Assembly (NCBI GenBank): GCA_019096195.1
Contig: JAGTXK010000076.1
Location: 248,001 to 312,000, forward strand
Reading direction: 5' to 3'
DNA from: Boletus sp. NGJ
Taxonomy: Eukaryota > Basidiomycota > Agaricomycetes > Boletales > Boletaceae
Length of the DNA: 64,000 bases
Shown: positions 43,765 through 55,964 of the stretch, one piece after another
Layout: the number at the start of each line of letters is the position of its first letter
How positions within the stretch are numbered: the stretch's first letter is position 1
The notes under the pieces: model-generated
What the model was told of the DNA's origin: nothing
The model's database searches: none
Seen by the model: the letters and a program-made list of their open reading frames with translations, nothing else
Program-made: the position numbers and the translations under genes

Positions 43765-45589
43765 ATGAGCTCGTTCGATTTTTCGCAATGGCCACCGCCA
43801 CTCACTGACATTCAACTCGCAACCCTCACACACCACGCAACCACCTACGCCCTCGCACACGGCCTCACCTACCTCCCACCCGCTCCTTCCCAACCACCCT
43901 CTCCCACCTCGGTCATCCACGCCCCATTATCACTCCTACCCGCCCCTGTCCCGCGCTCTCTCTTCCAGAAAGCACAGCTGTTGCAGTCATTTTATAACAC
44001 CCTGTATGCGCGCGTCGCTGTCGATGACGAATTCTTGGACCAGGTGATGGGTGCAGAGGTGGGTGTCGGACAAGCGGACGAATTCGTGAGAAGGTTATGG
44101 CAGGGTTGGAAAGAGATTAGGGAGGAAGGGATCGTTCAGGTGAGTGGTTAGTTGCGTTGTGTGAATGCGAGTCGCTCAAAGACGCCATCTAGCCCTTGCA
44201 TCTCGGTCTCTTTCGCTCAGATTATCTCCTTCATACAGGTACGGGCAATGCACTTGGTCTTAAACAAGTAGAATTCAACACGATATCATCCTCATTTGGT
44301 ACGCTTTCCGATAGAGTCACTGCAATGCACAGGTGTGGATCATCGTGATGTTCCCCAGAGTTGATGTCGAAATTTGTTTTAGATACCTGTACGCGCTGAC
44401 GGATTACTACCGTATATCACCTTACCTCAAGCCGGAGAACTTTCCCAACAACGATACCACTTCAGGACTAGCTCAAGGCCTCGCGGAAGCACACAACGCA
44501 TATGGTGTGCAAAGGTACCCAATTCCCTGCTCCGTCCACTCCCATTCACCTTTTTCCAGCGCATATATCCTGTTCGTCGTACAACCAAACGAGCGTAACG
44601 TCTTTGACCAACGTTGGCTCGAATACGAACTGTTAGAAAAGTGCGTCCCTACTCACCGCGCGACCGTGACACGCCGCTCACGCTCAACCACCAGACACTC
44701 CATCCGTGTCATCCGCCAAACACTCCTCGAGCTCGCGACATCCGCATCGGTCTCCGGTCCCTCCCGTACCCTCCTCATCAATCCCCCCACTGATCCGAAT
44801 TCCCCCCACCCGGTCGAGATATCGACGATCTACTTCCGCGCAGGATACGTCCCGACCGACTTTCCCACCGAGACACACTGGACGGCACGTCTCACCCTCG
44901 AACGAAGCCGCGCGATCAAGTGTCCGACTATACCCCTTCAACTAGCAGGTGGGAAAAAAGTACAGGAGGCACTGAGCCAACCCGGTGTCGTTGAGCGGTT
45001 ATTTCCTACTTTGGAGTCGGGTGCTGCTGGCTCGGCGGCGGCGGAGCTTCGGGAGACGTGGATGCCCATGTGGGCACTCGATACAGAGAACCCACCTGCT
45101 CTTCCCACCTCTTTTCCGGACGTGGAAAGAAACCCGGGGGAATCCCTCGGGATGACCCTCGCTCGTCGACACGCGGACAAACTTGTGCTCAAACCCCAAC
45201 GCGAAGGTGGTGGGAATAACATTTACAAGGGAGACATTCCTGCGTTTTTGGACGGACTTTCGGGGGAGGAACGAAGGGCGTGGATCGCGATGGCGTTGAT
45301 CGTACCCCCGGCTGGAGTTGGGTCGTATCTCGTGCGTGCCATGTCCAACGCGGATGGGGCAAGAATAAACGGGAATGAGGCGCGAGAAAAGTCGGTCCGC
45401 GCAGAAACGATATCCGAGTTGGGCATATTTGGTTGGGCGTTGTTCGGAAAGGACGAAGGAGTGGGAGTCGTACGCAAGGAACGCGGTGATGTGGGGTGGT
45501 TGATGCGGACGAAAGGGGTGGAGAGTAATGAGGGGGGTGTGGCGGCTGGGTTTTCGGTGCTGGATTCGGTGGTACTTGTCGATGGGTGA
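43765..45589 (+). CDS. GSH2: Glutathione synthetase
   Basis: Joins gamma-glutamylcysteine and glycine with ATP to make glutathione; a cytosolic ATP-grasp dimer. Start MSSFDFSQWPPPLTDIQ (43,765); an upstream in-frame Met at 43,714 adds a low-complexity stretch and is less likely. Landmarks are PLHLGLFRSDYLLH, QVEFNTISSSFGTLSDRV, IYFRAGYVPTDFP..THWTARL, RSRAIKCPTIPLQLAGGKK, the ATP-grasp LVLKPQREGGGNNIYKGD, RRAWIAMALIVPPAG, ISELGIFGWALFG and the C-terminal MRTKGVESNEGGVAAGFSVLDSV. About six exons, roughly 490 residues, normal for eukaryotic enzymes. It looks complete. A 94-codon copy of its start lies at 28.8 kb. Confidence 0.92.
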
Positions 45590-46105
45590 TTGGGATCTCG
45601 GGTTACGACCTTCGTGCACGCGTTTTCAAGTAATTGAATGTACGTGGCTTGTGATGCAGTCGGGAGGAGTTCATATGATGACAACTTATGGATCGGATGG
45701 TCTTGGACCAAGTACACTCGATGATCTACCATCAAACCCATCTTTACTCGTGATCAGCTCAGGGCTTGGATTCTCGCACGAAGCCATCGAACTGCACGAT
45801 GGATGTTCCATTTACTCGCGGCGCAGTGCGGTATCTACATGTAATGCATTCTAACACGTCAATTAGTGTGTCACATCATGTGTACCTGAGCGAAAACACA
45901 AGAATCGCGCGGGATACGTGATCGAAAGCCTGAGGGTGGCATAGCCTGATTGTTCCTGATGCTGATGTATTGTAAATCTAACAATGTAGGTGAAAGGAGA
46001 GTAACACGCACCGTTAGATGGACCCCCGAGGGCGAGGGTTGGGATGAATTGGCCGTTTGTTGTGTCTAATGGGACGTAAACTGTCGTGACGAGGTCCATT
46101 ATCAC
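45590..46105. other. Convergent intergenic region
   Basis: Between the glutathione synthetase and WD40 stops; nothing recognised. Confidence 0.4.
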
Positions 46106-48116
46106 CTAAAAAAGACGCACTGGGTCCGCTTCCCTTGCATCCGTAGCACCTTGTCCACTACGAGAAGCGCCTTCGTTCGGCTGCTTCGGAACAGTAGTCT
46201 TGGCAGCTGATTTATCCTGTAACGCGTGATGAGTCCCTGCGTATAAACACGGGACACAACGAACCTCTTTTTTTCCCCACGATGTCGCGACCGTTCGCTG
46301 GAATGATATGTTAGACACCACATTTGATGGTCCATCAAGGAAGAGCACCCACTGCTCTGCGTTGACCGGCAGCCATCCTCGAAGGTCCCTCGTGCCTGTC
46401 ATCCGCTCTCGCTGGGGTATGGGATGGAGATTGGCGATCAGCACGCTCGCGCGGCTTTCCAGAAGATTGATCTGGTTTGTGCAAAGCCACGTCCTTTTTA
46501 CCCTTTCTCTGCAGCAACCTTTTGAATATCGAATGGCCCCGGGGTGACTCGACTGTGTCAAAATTTCCTTCCGAACATATCTCTGAGGTGGAGGGAACGG
46601 GCAGGGCTTCTGACTGTGATATAGGATGGGAATGGCTCAATGGCGGCTCGCCGGGTGCCTCGTCCTCATGAGGATCGGAAGAAGAGGCCGAGGATAGAGA
46701 CTCCGACAGCGTCAACACGGAAGCAAGAGAAAAAACCAATAATCACCAACCTCTTCATAGTCAAACTCATGACCTGGCGTGCCCGACAGCGCCTCGGCCT
46801 ATGCAATCGTGAGAACTCGCCTCGAGTGAAGAACAAACAAACTAATACCTCGAGGAGATCATCATCTTCGTTGTCTCCCTCGGACTCGAGTAGACTGGAT
46901 TTCGTATTTTCTTCCTGTACAATGGAGTCAGCACCTCCTGTGACGGAACGACAATATTATAGTACAGGAGAGGAGTTACGTACTGTGGCGTTGGGGCCGC
47001 CCGACGTTGAAGGCCGCCGGTCTTGTTGTACTTCCTCGCGAGTGGATATCTGTATAGTTTATTGATGTGGGAGATAGAATGGGACTTATCCAACATGCCG
47101 GGACTATAAAGGCACAATACTTACATGAGAAGGACCACACAAGTCTGGCAGCAGACTGCCGAGATGACGAACAACAATTTTTCCGTCATTTCGTCCAGTC
47201 GCGAGATAGCTGCCATCCTGGGAGACGGCGATTGACCGTACGTGTTGACCATCCTCGATAACAGGGCCGATCCGAGAGTGTGTCAAGGTGTCCAGGAACG
47301 AGATGGAACGGTCTACAAAGGTGGCGATGAATTTGCTGTTGGTGGGTAGGGCAATAGAGTGGACAAAGTAGCTGTTACGGGGTCCAGGAATTTGGAATTC
47401 GGCGAGCTGGGACCCAGTGGAGACATCGAAAGACCTGATTTTCTCGTCATTGCATGCAGCGAATATTTGCTGATCATCACTTGACCATGCAAGTGGAGTA
47501 GATGCAGAGAGGTAGGGTGTGGTGGTGTTGATATTGATGAGCTCGTCACCGTTGTGGCTGTCGAAAACATGGATTGAACCATGGTAGCATGCAGTGGCGA
47601 TGTGCTCGCCACTTTGGGAAAACTTGACTCCAGTGAGCAAACCGTCATGTGTCTGGAGTGGGCCAACGAGTTGCTTCCCCGTTGTTACGCTCCAGACACT
47701 CACTGTCTTGTCTTCAGTCCCAGTGGTAAACTTGGTTGAATCTGGGGAGACATCCACCGCATTCACTGTCGTCCCCCGCTCCACGTCGATGACCTTTTCA
47801 TGCATCTGTTCGTCCCACACGCTTGCCCCCTCCACAGTCCCACACGCTATCCACTTGCCATCTCTCGACACAGAAATGGTGTACACGGACTTTCCCGTTT
47901 GCACTGCGACTTCTTGTTGACCATCTGATAGTCGCCATCGTCGAATCCCATCGTCACTCCCGCCCAAAAGATGCTTTCCGCCAGGGTGAAATGCGACTGC
48001 ATATAGTATATCGTCAGAGCGACCGGCGTCAAGCACTATTGTTTGGTCTTGATAAAGGATTAGCATTGCGCAATCACACCGCGGAGCTGCTACTTACCAG
48101 TGTTCGTCGACGACAT
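46106..48116 (-). CDS. WD40-repeat protein with charged C-terminal tail
   Basis: A beta-propeller protein, probably a scaffold. Start MSSTNT (48,116) splices to DQTIVLDAGRSDDILYAVAFHP. The 320-residue exon (47,104-48,066) holds about seven WD repeats, for example HLLGGSDDGIRRWRL, WIACGTVEGASVWD, KFTTGTEDKTVSVWSV and IATACYHGSIHVFDS, ending YLATGRNDGKIVVRHL. Downstream exons encode an acidic stretch (ESEGDNEDDDLLE), a Ser/Pro-rich region with RGHSIFKRLLQRKGKK, and the end READPVRLF at 46,106. I recall propellers with this kind of tail from agaricomycete families, function unknown. Tail exon borders are uncertain. Confidence 0.75.
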
Positions 48117-48866
48117 CCCGATAACTTGAATCTTCGGCTTCGAAGAGTGGAAGCAACGTATTTCGGTTTACTCGTGGAACGCAAATTTGCTCCATAATCA
48201 CGTTTCTTTATGCTCAATATGGTCTGTTCGCACACTGCCTTGTGCTTTTGGCGCTTGTGCTTATGGGATCCCTCGTTGCGAGGACAGTCTAGCATCGGTG
48301 AAACCATCTGTCCTTTCCAACGGCAGTCTGTGGTTACTTCTCATGTCTATGCTGCGGGACTCTATTCACGACGAGTTTACGATCCGCATTGATCCATCCC
48401 GCGAGATACCGCGCAGACAGGCAGAAAATATGGCACGTAGAATTCATTCTACATCCTCCAAGTGGTTTACTCCTGCACCTCGTCAAGATGTCCACTGAAG
48501 AGTTCAAGACGCTTCATAGACTCGGTTTCCGTTGTCTCCTACTTCGCCTTGCATTGCCGCTGTCCGGGGGGAACAAACAGTTTCTTCTAGCTTCTCTTTC
48601 GGATACTCGTTGATTGTTGCATCAGGCTTGATGCTAAAAGGTCTTGGCCTCCTATTCGACGCCGGGTCCGATCGTTGTTATCCCAAGGTACGAGTCTCTG
48701 CTTGGTCTAGGATAACGTCTGTTGGCACCCGGTGGCTACATGTAGCTCTCCCTCTAGCGCGGGAGCCTTCATTCGCCAACATTACGGTCATCAAATATGC
48801 TATCTCGTCACGGTAAATGATCGTTACCAGACCTGTGTCAGCGGACCTTCTCATCGATAATTCATT
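48117..48866. other. Intergenic, nothing recognised
   Basis: Upstream of the WD40 gene up to the first esterase remnant. Only short frames. Confidence 0.4.
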
Positions 48867-49760
48867 CTAACGTGCACAGTGGGGATTTGTTCGCTCAATA
48901 ACATCCGCGATACACAATAGACCACGTCTAGCGGAAAATAAATAGCAGCTGCACCCCTTCGATGCTCCCGGGCACAGCGGATTCGCCAACGTCACAATCA
49001 TCAAATATGACATTGCCTCAGCACGATATGTATCTGTCGTCGGCGCCTGTGTCACCAACCTATCCAAGAGTTCTAACATTGTCTGATTGGTCGTTGCATC
49101 GTATAGGGCCGGTACAGGTCCATGCTTTCCCCGATGTTTGGATCAAGGTTCGCAACGAAACGGACGATGTAAGAAGCAATGTCAGAGCTGCCGTATACAT
49201 CCAGCAAGTCGGATGTATAGAACTGGAACCGTAAAAAGTGGGTCAGCGCACGGAAGAGGTTCAGTTTTTTCTGACTCGCGGAGTTAAGGAAAGGACGGCC
49301 TTGAACCGTTTACTCACTACCCAAAGAATGAAAAGAATGAAAAGCCTACCTTCAAGACCCACGTCTTAGCGATCGTAGAACAACGTACGGTACGTCCAGA
49401 TGCTCTGCTTCCCACAGTTGGTATTTCCTCCATGCGTCGCCATATGGAGCGCAACTGAAATAGCCCCGGAACTTTCACCCCAGCTGGTGTCTTCGTGAGA
49501 ACGGATGGGAAACTCGGAGATAGATGTCCTTACGTGGCGACTTTGGTAGGACCTCCTCCGAATGCGCTGATGTATTCTTGTATCCATTGCAAAGCGAGGT
49601 GTTCTGATCCAGAGTCGTTGTTACAGATCAGAAAAAGTACATTAATCTGTGGGATAGGGGGACACCTAACGGTCTTGGAGACCGAGATTGCCGACCCCAG
49701 CATCCTTAACTTCCTGGTTAACCAAGAAAACCCTAAACGTAGTAATCAGTAAAACGACAG
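48867..49760 (-). pseudogene. Carboxylesterase remnant (copy 1), internally deleted
   Basis: Pieces of a type-B carboxylesterase in the normal order: NQEVKDAGVGNLGLQD (about 49,660-49,730), GESSGAISVALHMATHGGNT around the nucleophile (about 49,400-49,500), then GKQSIWTY directly after it, and the C-terminal LLDRLVTQAPTTDTYRAEAM (about 48,980-49,080). Several hundred bases between the nucleophile and the GKQSIW block are missing compared with copy 2. The N-terminal part is absent. Frames are broken in several places. Confidence 0.8.
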
Positions 49761-50836
49761 GAAAAATGATACGTCAAAAGACAGATAGCAGAGCCAAGAG
49801 CACGCTCGTCTGTGACATGATAGACACGTCACCTAGAGGATTTGGGGCTGAGCTACTTTTCTCCGTGTCGACGATGCAATGTAATTCCAACGATTAAACT
49901 TACCTCTTGGTTTTTAGCTTACGATCGGGCGCTGTTTGGATTGTCTGCAAAACATGCATGAGTGTAAATTTACCTACTTCCGTAAGTATCTGTAATTCTC
50001 GGTGTGCATGCCAAAAAAAAGTTGCAGAGTCACACGAGTCGACGCGACGTTTCATACACACCCCGTGCTAGGAGTCTGGGAGTCATCTCGACATTCATGC
50101 GCTCGACATGATTCGGAATCGGGCGACGAATGCCTGGCAAGTCTTGGCCACGGAGTTAGACGGCTGGCCCGGGAGCAGCCTATTAATTATAGCAACACTT
50201 GGGAATGGGACGACTCCGTCCCAGCTTCCCAGATGGGCCAAACTCCGAAAACGTCTCCAATTTTGGAAGCGATACAGCATCCTGCAATGGGCTGTACCTA
50301 CTATCTCATATCAACCTAACGCCAAACAGGTTTATGAGTACCGTGACTTGAGCGGGACAAGTCTTGAAGTTACACTGTTAGTAAGTTGTTGCTAGTTGAA
50401 TCAGTAAAAGGAACGGAATGGACTGAATTGATTCAACGTTTGTTTAAAGCGTTGTTGTTACAGTACCCGCAAAGTAATAGCCGTTTCAAACAAGCCAACT
50501 TTTACCACGACAATCAACCCTTGACTCCCACCAGGGACTTAGTAGCAGCTATGTATCTTTGGAAAGACGCTTTTAGCACTCTCATTCACTCACTGACCCC
50601 TACTAGTAGTCTCAGGTGTAACCTATACACATGTGACCTCCGGCGTATCTGGTTTCCCGACGAACTCCCATTGATATCTGACCAGAGGCACCCTGGTCCG
50701 TTCAGCGCTCGAGCGTGCTCCCACAGCCATTCACGCACTCTGACACCCACCCTCAGACAGTCCTCCGTAAACCGCGTTTATCCTTTGAACGACTACTTAG
50801 CTATTCGATTCGTGAAACACTGGCACCAGAGCTGAC
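49761..50836. other. Intergenic, nothing recognised
   Basis: A 149-codon open frame (50,386-50,835) is present, but its composition is not convincing. No gene is claimed. Confidence 0.35.
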
Positions 50837-52156
50837 ATGACCACTGGCATTTTGTCTCTCTTCATAACTATAGTCTTCTCGCTCTCACCAGTGTGTGGCG
50901 TTCGCCCAAACATTTTTCTCCCCGTCTCGACTGCGACGTGCCAACCCGAGTATGCGTGGATGAATAACGCGGAACAAAGAAGCCCCTGTTTGACAGTCGC
51001 ATACGTGATTGCAGCATGCGTCGGTGATAGCAAGTTTCTCCGTTTCCGGGTTTGTACGAAACGCTCATCTATGACCTGAATCTGGACAGCTTGGACACAA
51101 CCCGCTCTCCCTTCTGGGTCCTCATATGATTCGCCGAATGGTACAACGGCCAATCCTTGTTACTGGTACGAATCTCGAGTCTGAGTCTTGGTGAAGATGT
51201 TTGTTCACGGGTTTGGTGTCAACAGTTCTTGGTCTTGTTATAACCTCATGATGGCTTGCACACTTTGCCAGAACCCGGCGTATATGAGCGATATTACGAC
51301 GCGAGTGCTCTCTCTGTGACTTATGTTGGCGTTTTGACGATCGCATTCGCAGTTGGCCCTCATTCTCCCAGAATTGTCCATCGAATTACAAGGATCAGTG
51401 AGCATTAGCTGTGTTCTCCGCACCACAGATTTCCGACCCTACCAATCAGAGTGTTCCCGCAGGGCTATGTCCTTGCGGATAATGCCTCAATACCTTACTG
51501 GGCTACCATCAACCGTACGAGTCCCTGCATTCGTCATACCCACATTCTTAACATTGCATCTAGCAATGGATTGGTCAGCCGAGTTGTTCGACATAGGACA
51601 AGCAGGAACTTATGCCAACCAAAGTAAGTCTCCCTTTCCTTAGCCCCCACCGAACTCCCTCCCATTCACCCCAGATCAATCCGACTATTGGCCGTCGATC
51701 TCACTGGCAAGTCCAAGTCCAAGTCCAAGCGCAACCTCGAGCAGCTCGGGAAGCAGCATTGACATTGGTACCATCATTGGTGGCGCCGTCGGTGGCGCTG
51801 CCGGTCTCTTGATCATCCTTGTCAGGTGTTACTTTCTGCGCAAACGTAGGCAATATCGACGCCTACACAATGTCGACGGTACCATACCGATCCCATACAC
51901 GGGTATACCCATGACGAATATCCCCGCGCGCTGGTCATCGGATCCCAATAACTTTACGCCAGCGCCGCCGAGCTCGCCTCGCATGTCGTACCTGGCCACG
52001 CAACCGGAGGGGACGAATGCGGGCATGAACACATTCTCGCTCCCTCCCGTGTATTCGTCGGTGCAGGCCATCTCGTTACCTCCTGCAGACACCACATCAT
52101 TCCTGACCACTGAGAATACTGCAGCACAGCGCAGTCAAGCGATTCCGATGGTCTAG
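50837..52156 (+). CDS. Secreted-then-anchored membrane protein, cysteine-rich ectodomain
   Basis: A signal peptide (MTTGILSLFITIVFSLSPVCG) is followed by a cysteine-containing ectodomain: STATCQPEYAWMNNAE, PCLTVAYVIAACVGDS, SSYDSPNGTTANPCY, CYNLMMACTLCQNPAYMSDI and NCPSNYKDQ. A Ser/Pro run (SPSPSPSATSSSSG) leads to one membrane helix (about 51,755-51,825, IIGGAVGGAAGLLIILV) and a basic RKRRQYRR stop-transfer. The cytosolic tail is Pro/Ser/Thr-rich and ends QAIPMV at 52,156. I recall close relatives as common uncharacterised agaricomycete proteins. Topology suggests a surface sensor or cell-wall-facing protein, which is inference. Exon borders between 51,030 and 51,660 are approximate. Confidence 0.7.
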
Positions 52157-52892
52157 ATTCGTGTATGCCGTCGATCGATCATCAAAGGAATGTGTGTCAT
52201 GTATTTCGCAGGGACGTAGCCTACAGCAGACGACGCTGATTACAAGCCATCCCCTACTACATTTCGATAGCTTCTTCCCCAATCCGTTGTATCATATTAC
52301 GACTCGTCGGGCAGAACACGCAAATACACACACATATTCACGTATCCCGTTCCTTTCATTTTACTTATCCTCCATTGCTATCCCTGCCAAACCGTTAGGG
52401 ACCCAAAGATCGAACGAAACGACCATCAGCAGCCAGAGCTATTGACCAATTATGATCTGAGTCTCAGACGTTGGCTACATTAGTAGTGAATTAATAGCTA
52501 CAGCCACTGCGGAAACGAAAAATAAATACATGCTAGTAAAAAACAAAGCTCGCAAGAGGGTTACACATGACGTTGCAGAAGCAGGTTGGAAACAAGTATC
52601 TTTAACTATGCAATCAACATGTCCTTCATCTGTGAGTGCAAGTTCGACGAGAGTCTACCCAGATTACTAACATGATGTCCTTCCATTCCGTTCCATTTAC
52701 AATGAATTTTCAGTTCCCTACCACATCCGAATCCTGAGCGAATTGCTAGTCGTAGTTGCCCATTGGCAAGACAACTCTCATCCCGGGCCGATTCGCATAC
52801 AGTCAACAATCTAATACACGACAATGTACATACACCAAGACATACGCTGTCACATATCTCATATACTCCATCGATAATATCCGTGTTTCTCG
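52157..52892. other. Convergent intergenic region
   Basis: Between the membrane protein and carboxylesterase copy 2 stops. Nothing recognised. Confidence 0.4.
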
Positions 52893-55361
52893 TTACAACG
52901 GGTTCGCCAACATCACATTCGTCAGATATTCCATGGCCTCAGCACGATACGTATCCGTCGTCAACGCCTGCGGTACCAATCCGTCCAAGAATTCCAGCAT
53001 CGTATTGGTCGTCGCGTAGTATTGGGGCCAATACAGGTCTGTGCTCTCTCCAACATTAGGATCGAGATTCGCGACGAAACGGACGAGGTAGGATGCCATG
53101 TCGGAACCGCCGTAGACATTGAGCAAATCAGACGCATGGAACTGACAACATCGAAATCTGAATCAACGCGTGGACGAGAAAACAGGCAACTCTGACCCAC
53201 CGAACCGAGGAAAGGCACAGCTTTTAACCGTTTACTCACTTCCCATAGAAAAGAAAGACGGAGGGAAAAAATGAGTCCACCTTGTGACCAATGAACCATC
53301 GATGACGTACCGTACGTCCATATACTCTGCTTCCCAGATTGATTCTGTAGGAAGAACCGTCGCGGCGCTTGAAAGACGGCATCCCCTTGGAACGCAGCCA
53401 GTCGTTTGAACTGCGGTGTGAGCACGTTCAGATCACCCGTGTCGAACGGTGATCCCTGGGTAGGATCCGAAGGATAACGTGTCATCAATTCCGCGAGCGT
53501 GGTGGTCGATGCGTTCGGCATCCAGTATGTGTGAACGTATTCTTCAAATTGCGCGTCCGTCCTAAGGCAAGAAGTGCATTGAAGTGCTCGGAACGTGGAT
53601 AGGTTCGAATGTGGCTTACGTGATGTTGAGGGTTGAGAAGGAGAACATCGTCCCTTCATCGTCACAATCGCCTATGAACCACGCATTCGTAAATTGATCA
53701 GCCGAGGGGAAAGAGATGACGCAAATCCCAACATACCGTTGATAAATGGTATGTCTGCAACAGATCCTTGCTGGACCAAGTATTGCGGGTCTGCAGTCAA
53801 GAACACCCCATCCACGCGAGGCATCCACGCCAAGACGGCCGACTTTTGTACCATACATATCGACACACAGGATGCATCAGTCGCTCTTTCCACGTGTCTG
53901 AGTCTTGCCTCTGGTAGAGAAACGCACCTGATACGTAAATATCTCGGGTGACTGATTCACCGCGCTCAACAATGTCTCGTATGGTACTTCGCGCAGACAC
54001 TCCAACGTATCCTTCGCACCGGAACACCCCGTTTCCACAACGAGTGCGTCGTAGTATGGCTGTCCACGGGTGATGTCACCCACTGTAGTGGGCGAACCAC
54101 TTTCCATGAATCCAGCCCGGAAAAGGCCGTCAGGATTTCCTCCGTTCGTCACCATGTGCAAGGCGACAGACATAGCACCTGCACTCTCGCCCCAGCTGGA
54201 TATCTTCGTCAGCATGGTAGAGAAAGCACAGCAAGGAAGATGTCTTTACATGGTCACTTTCGTAGGATCTCCTCCAAACGCGCTGATGTATTTTTGTACC
54301 CATCGGAGAGCCAGGCGTTCTGATTCACAATGATATCTTCAAAAGCCGCGCAGCAAGGTGTGGGAAGGAGGAACACGTACGGTCTTGGAGACCCAGATTC
54401 CCAACCCCAGCATCCTTGACTTCTTGGCTCGCCAGAAACCCAAACGCTAAACACACGATGATCGGTAAATACAGTTGGTCGATGCATTCCTACCCATGCA
54501 TGCTCACCGTTCAGGCTTCGGACCATGGTTTGTCATGGTCAGACACTCATCTGTGCGGCGTCCATGCGTACAAAGGTGCTTACCGGTAATTTATGCTGAC
54601 ATATATGACAGGAACACCGAGCGAGATGGCTTTCTCCACGATGACACTACCATTGTAACTGCGGTCACATGGTGGCGTGTCAAGACTCATACGCATGGTC
54701 AAAAACAGCTGGACGTACATGTCCGTACCACCAGTCTCGAATGCACCTCCATAGATCCACTGTTGGACAGATTGTTTTTCAGCGGCGGGGATGATAAGTG
54801 ATAGACACAGGTGACTTACCACCACCACAGGTAAGTTGGATGTTGGTGTAGCGACGGTGGGTGCGACCACGTTCAATGTGAGACCTATACCAGTGTTCCT
54901 TCAACCTTGGACCTTTGGACGTGGTAGATGTAACAAGGTCTCGTACGCACAGTCCTCTGCCGAAGCGGTGACGAGGTTATTCATCAAGCTAGTGAAAATG
55001 TTGACTATCTCAGTGGGGAGACCGGACGGTAACGGAAGAGTAAATGTCTGTTGAGGACACGCAGGACCATATGCTGTTGCGGAGAAGCTAGTGTTGTATG
55101 GTGGCAACGTCTGAGGTAGCTGGAACCGGAGTGTTTTCGTCCTATTTCAGATCAGGTGAGTTGAGTGAATTTGGATCAATCGACGTACGGAGGTTGGGCA
55201 AACGGAATGCCTAGAAACTGATTGGTGGATCCAGAGGTTATGCCTGTCACGGTCGCACTGTCGAGGGTGACTGTCGGCGTTGCACGCACTTGCACAGGGC
55301 CAGCCACCGCACGACCCATGACGGCTAAGAAAACAAAGAACAACACACCCGTCTGTAGCAT
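52893..55361 (-). CDS. Type-B carboxylesterase/lipase (copy 2, whole)
   Basis: A secreted alpha/beta-hydrolase that cleaves carboxylic esters or lipids. The start MLQTGVLFFVFLAVMGRAVAG (55,361) is a signal peptide. Landmarks in order are VTGITSGSTNQFLGIPFAQPP, RFQLPQTLPPYNTSFSATAYGP, SAEDC, LTLNVVAP, WIYGGAFETGG (oxyanion loop), ISLGVPVIYVSINYR, FGFLASQEVKDAGVGNLGLQD, GGDPTKVT, the nucleophile GESAGAMSVALHM, and late blocks FEEYVHTYWMPNAS and TPQFKRLAAFQGDAVF. The end, ATTNTMLEFLDGLVPQ..TYRAEAMEYL, stops at 52,893. About a dozen exons. No break was found in the splices I followed. It is the only complete member of the local family. Confidence 0.87.
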
Positions 55362-55964
55362 GATTGGTAGCAGGTACCTACAACTGGGCAGCGGGGTGAG
55401 TATGTCTGAACGACGTGTCCACAGTGCCAGGGATTTATGACACGAGCTCGCACGTTTTAGTGCGGTTTTGTTGCCAATGGACGGCTACATAAGTGGGGTA
55501 AGTGTGAAGCTGAAACGAAGTGATGCTACTAGGTGTGGAAAGCTGGACAACCGTGCTCTCCCGGATCAAATGTTTCCAGTCGAATTCCCTATCGCAATGT
55601 TATAATTAGTAGTGGGTTCTTACGTCCCCTCAAACGCGTTTTGGCAGGTAATTGCAGGTTGCTACCCGTTATTTGGTCTCGTATGTCCGTTGCTATCACT
55701 GTATTTGTGGAATAACTTAGGATTTATCTCTTCTGTCCTTTCGATTCCGAGTCTGGGTAGTTCGTTTCGCCCATTCTGGTTGGTCCACTTAGATTAGTCA
55801 GGTTTGAATTCCATTCTATCGTATGTGTATAGACTGTCATAGATACATGACTGGTTCCCCAGTCTTGATATACTCATTTCTCCTCCTCGTCTCCTTGTCT
55901 GGTCGAGATCTTCGTGCAGAAGCGATATCTTGGGTCGTAGGATAGCAAGGTCCTAACAGAATGA
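55362..55964. promoter_or_regulatory. Upstream region of carboxylesterase copy 2
   Basis: The first 100 bases upstream of the start resemble the same region of copy 3, including CCAGGGATTTAT (about 55,428-55,439 here and 57,441-57,452 there), a possible TATA-type site. Confidence 0.45.

Larger units (their letters stand above)
42784..44046. repeat. Parent segment of the HIT/glutathione synthetase duplication
   Basis: This segment covers HIT-C, the divergent promoter and 94 codons of glutathione synthetase. It is repeated at 28,066-29,075. Confidence 0.9.
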
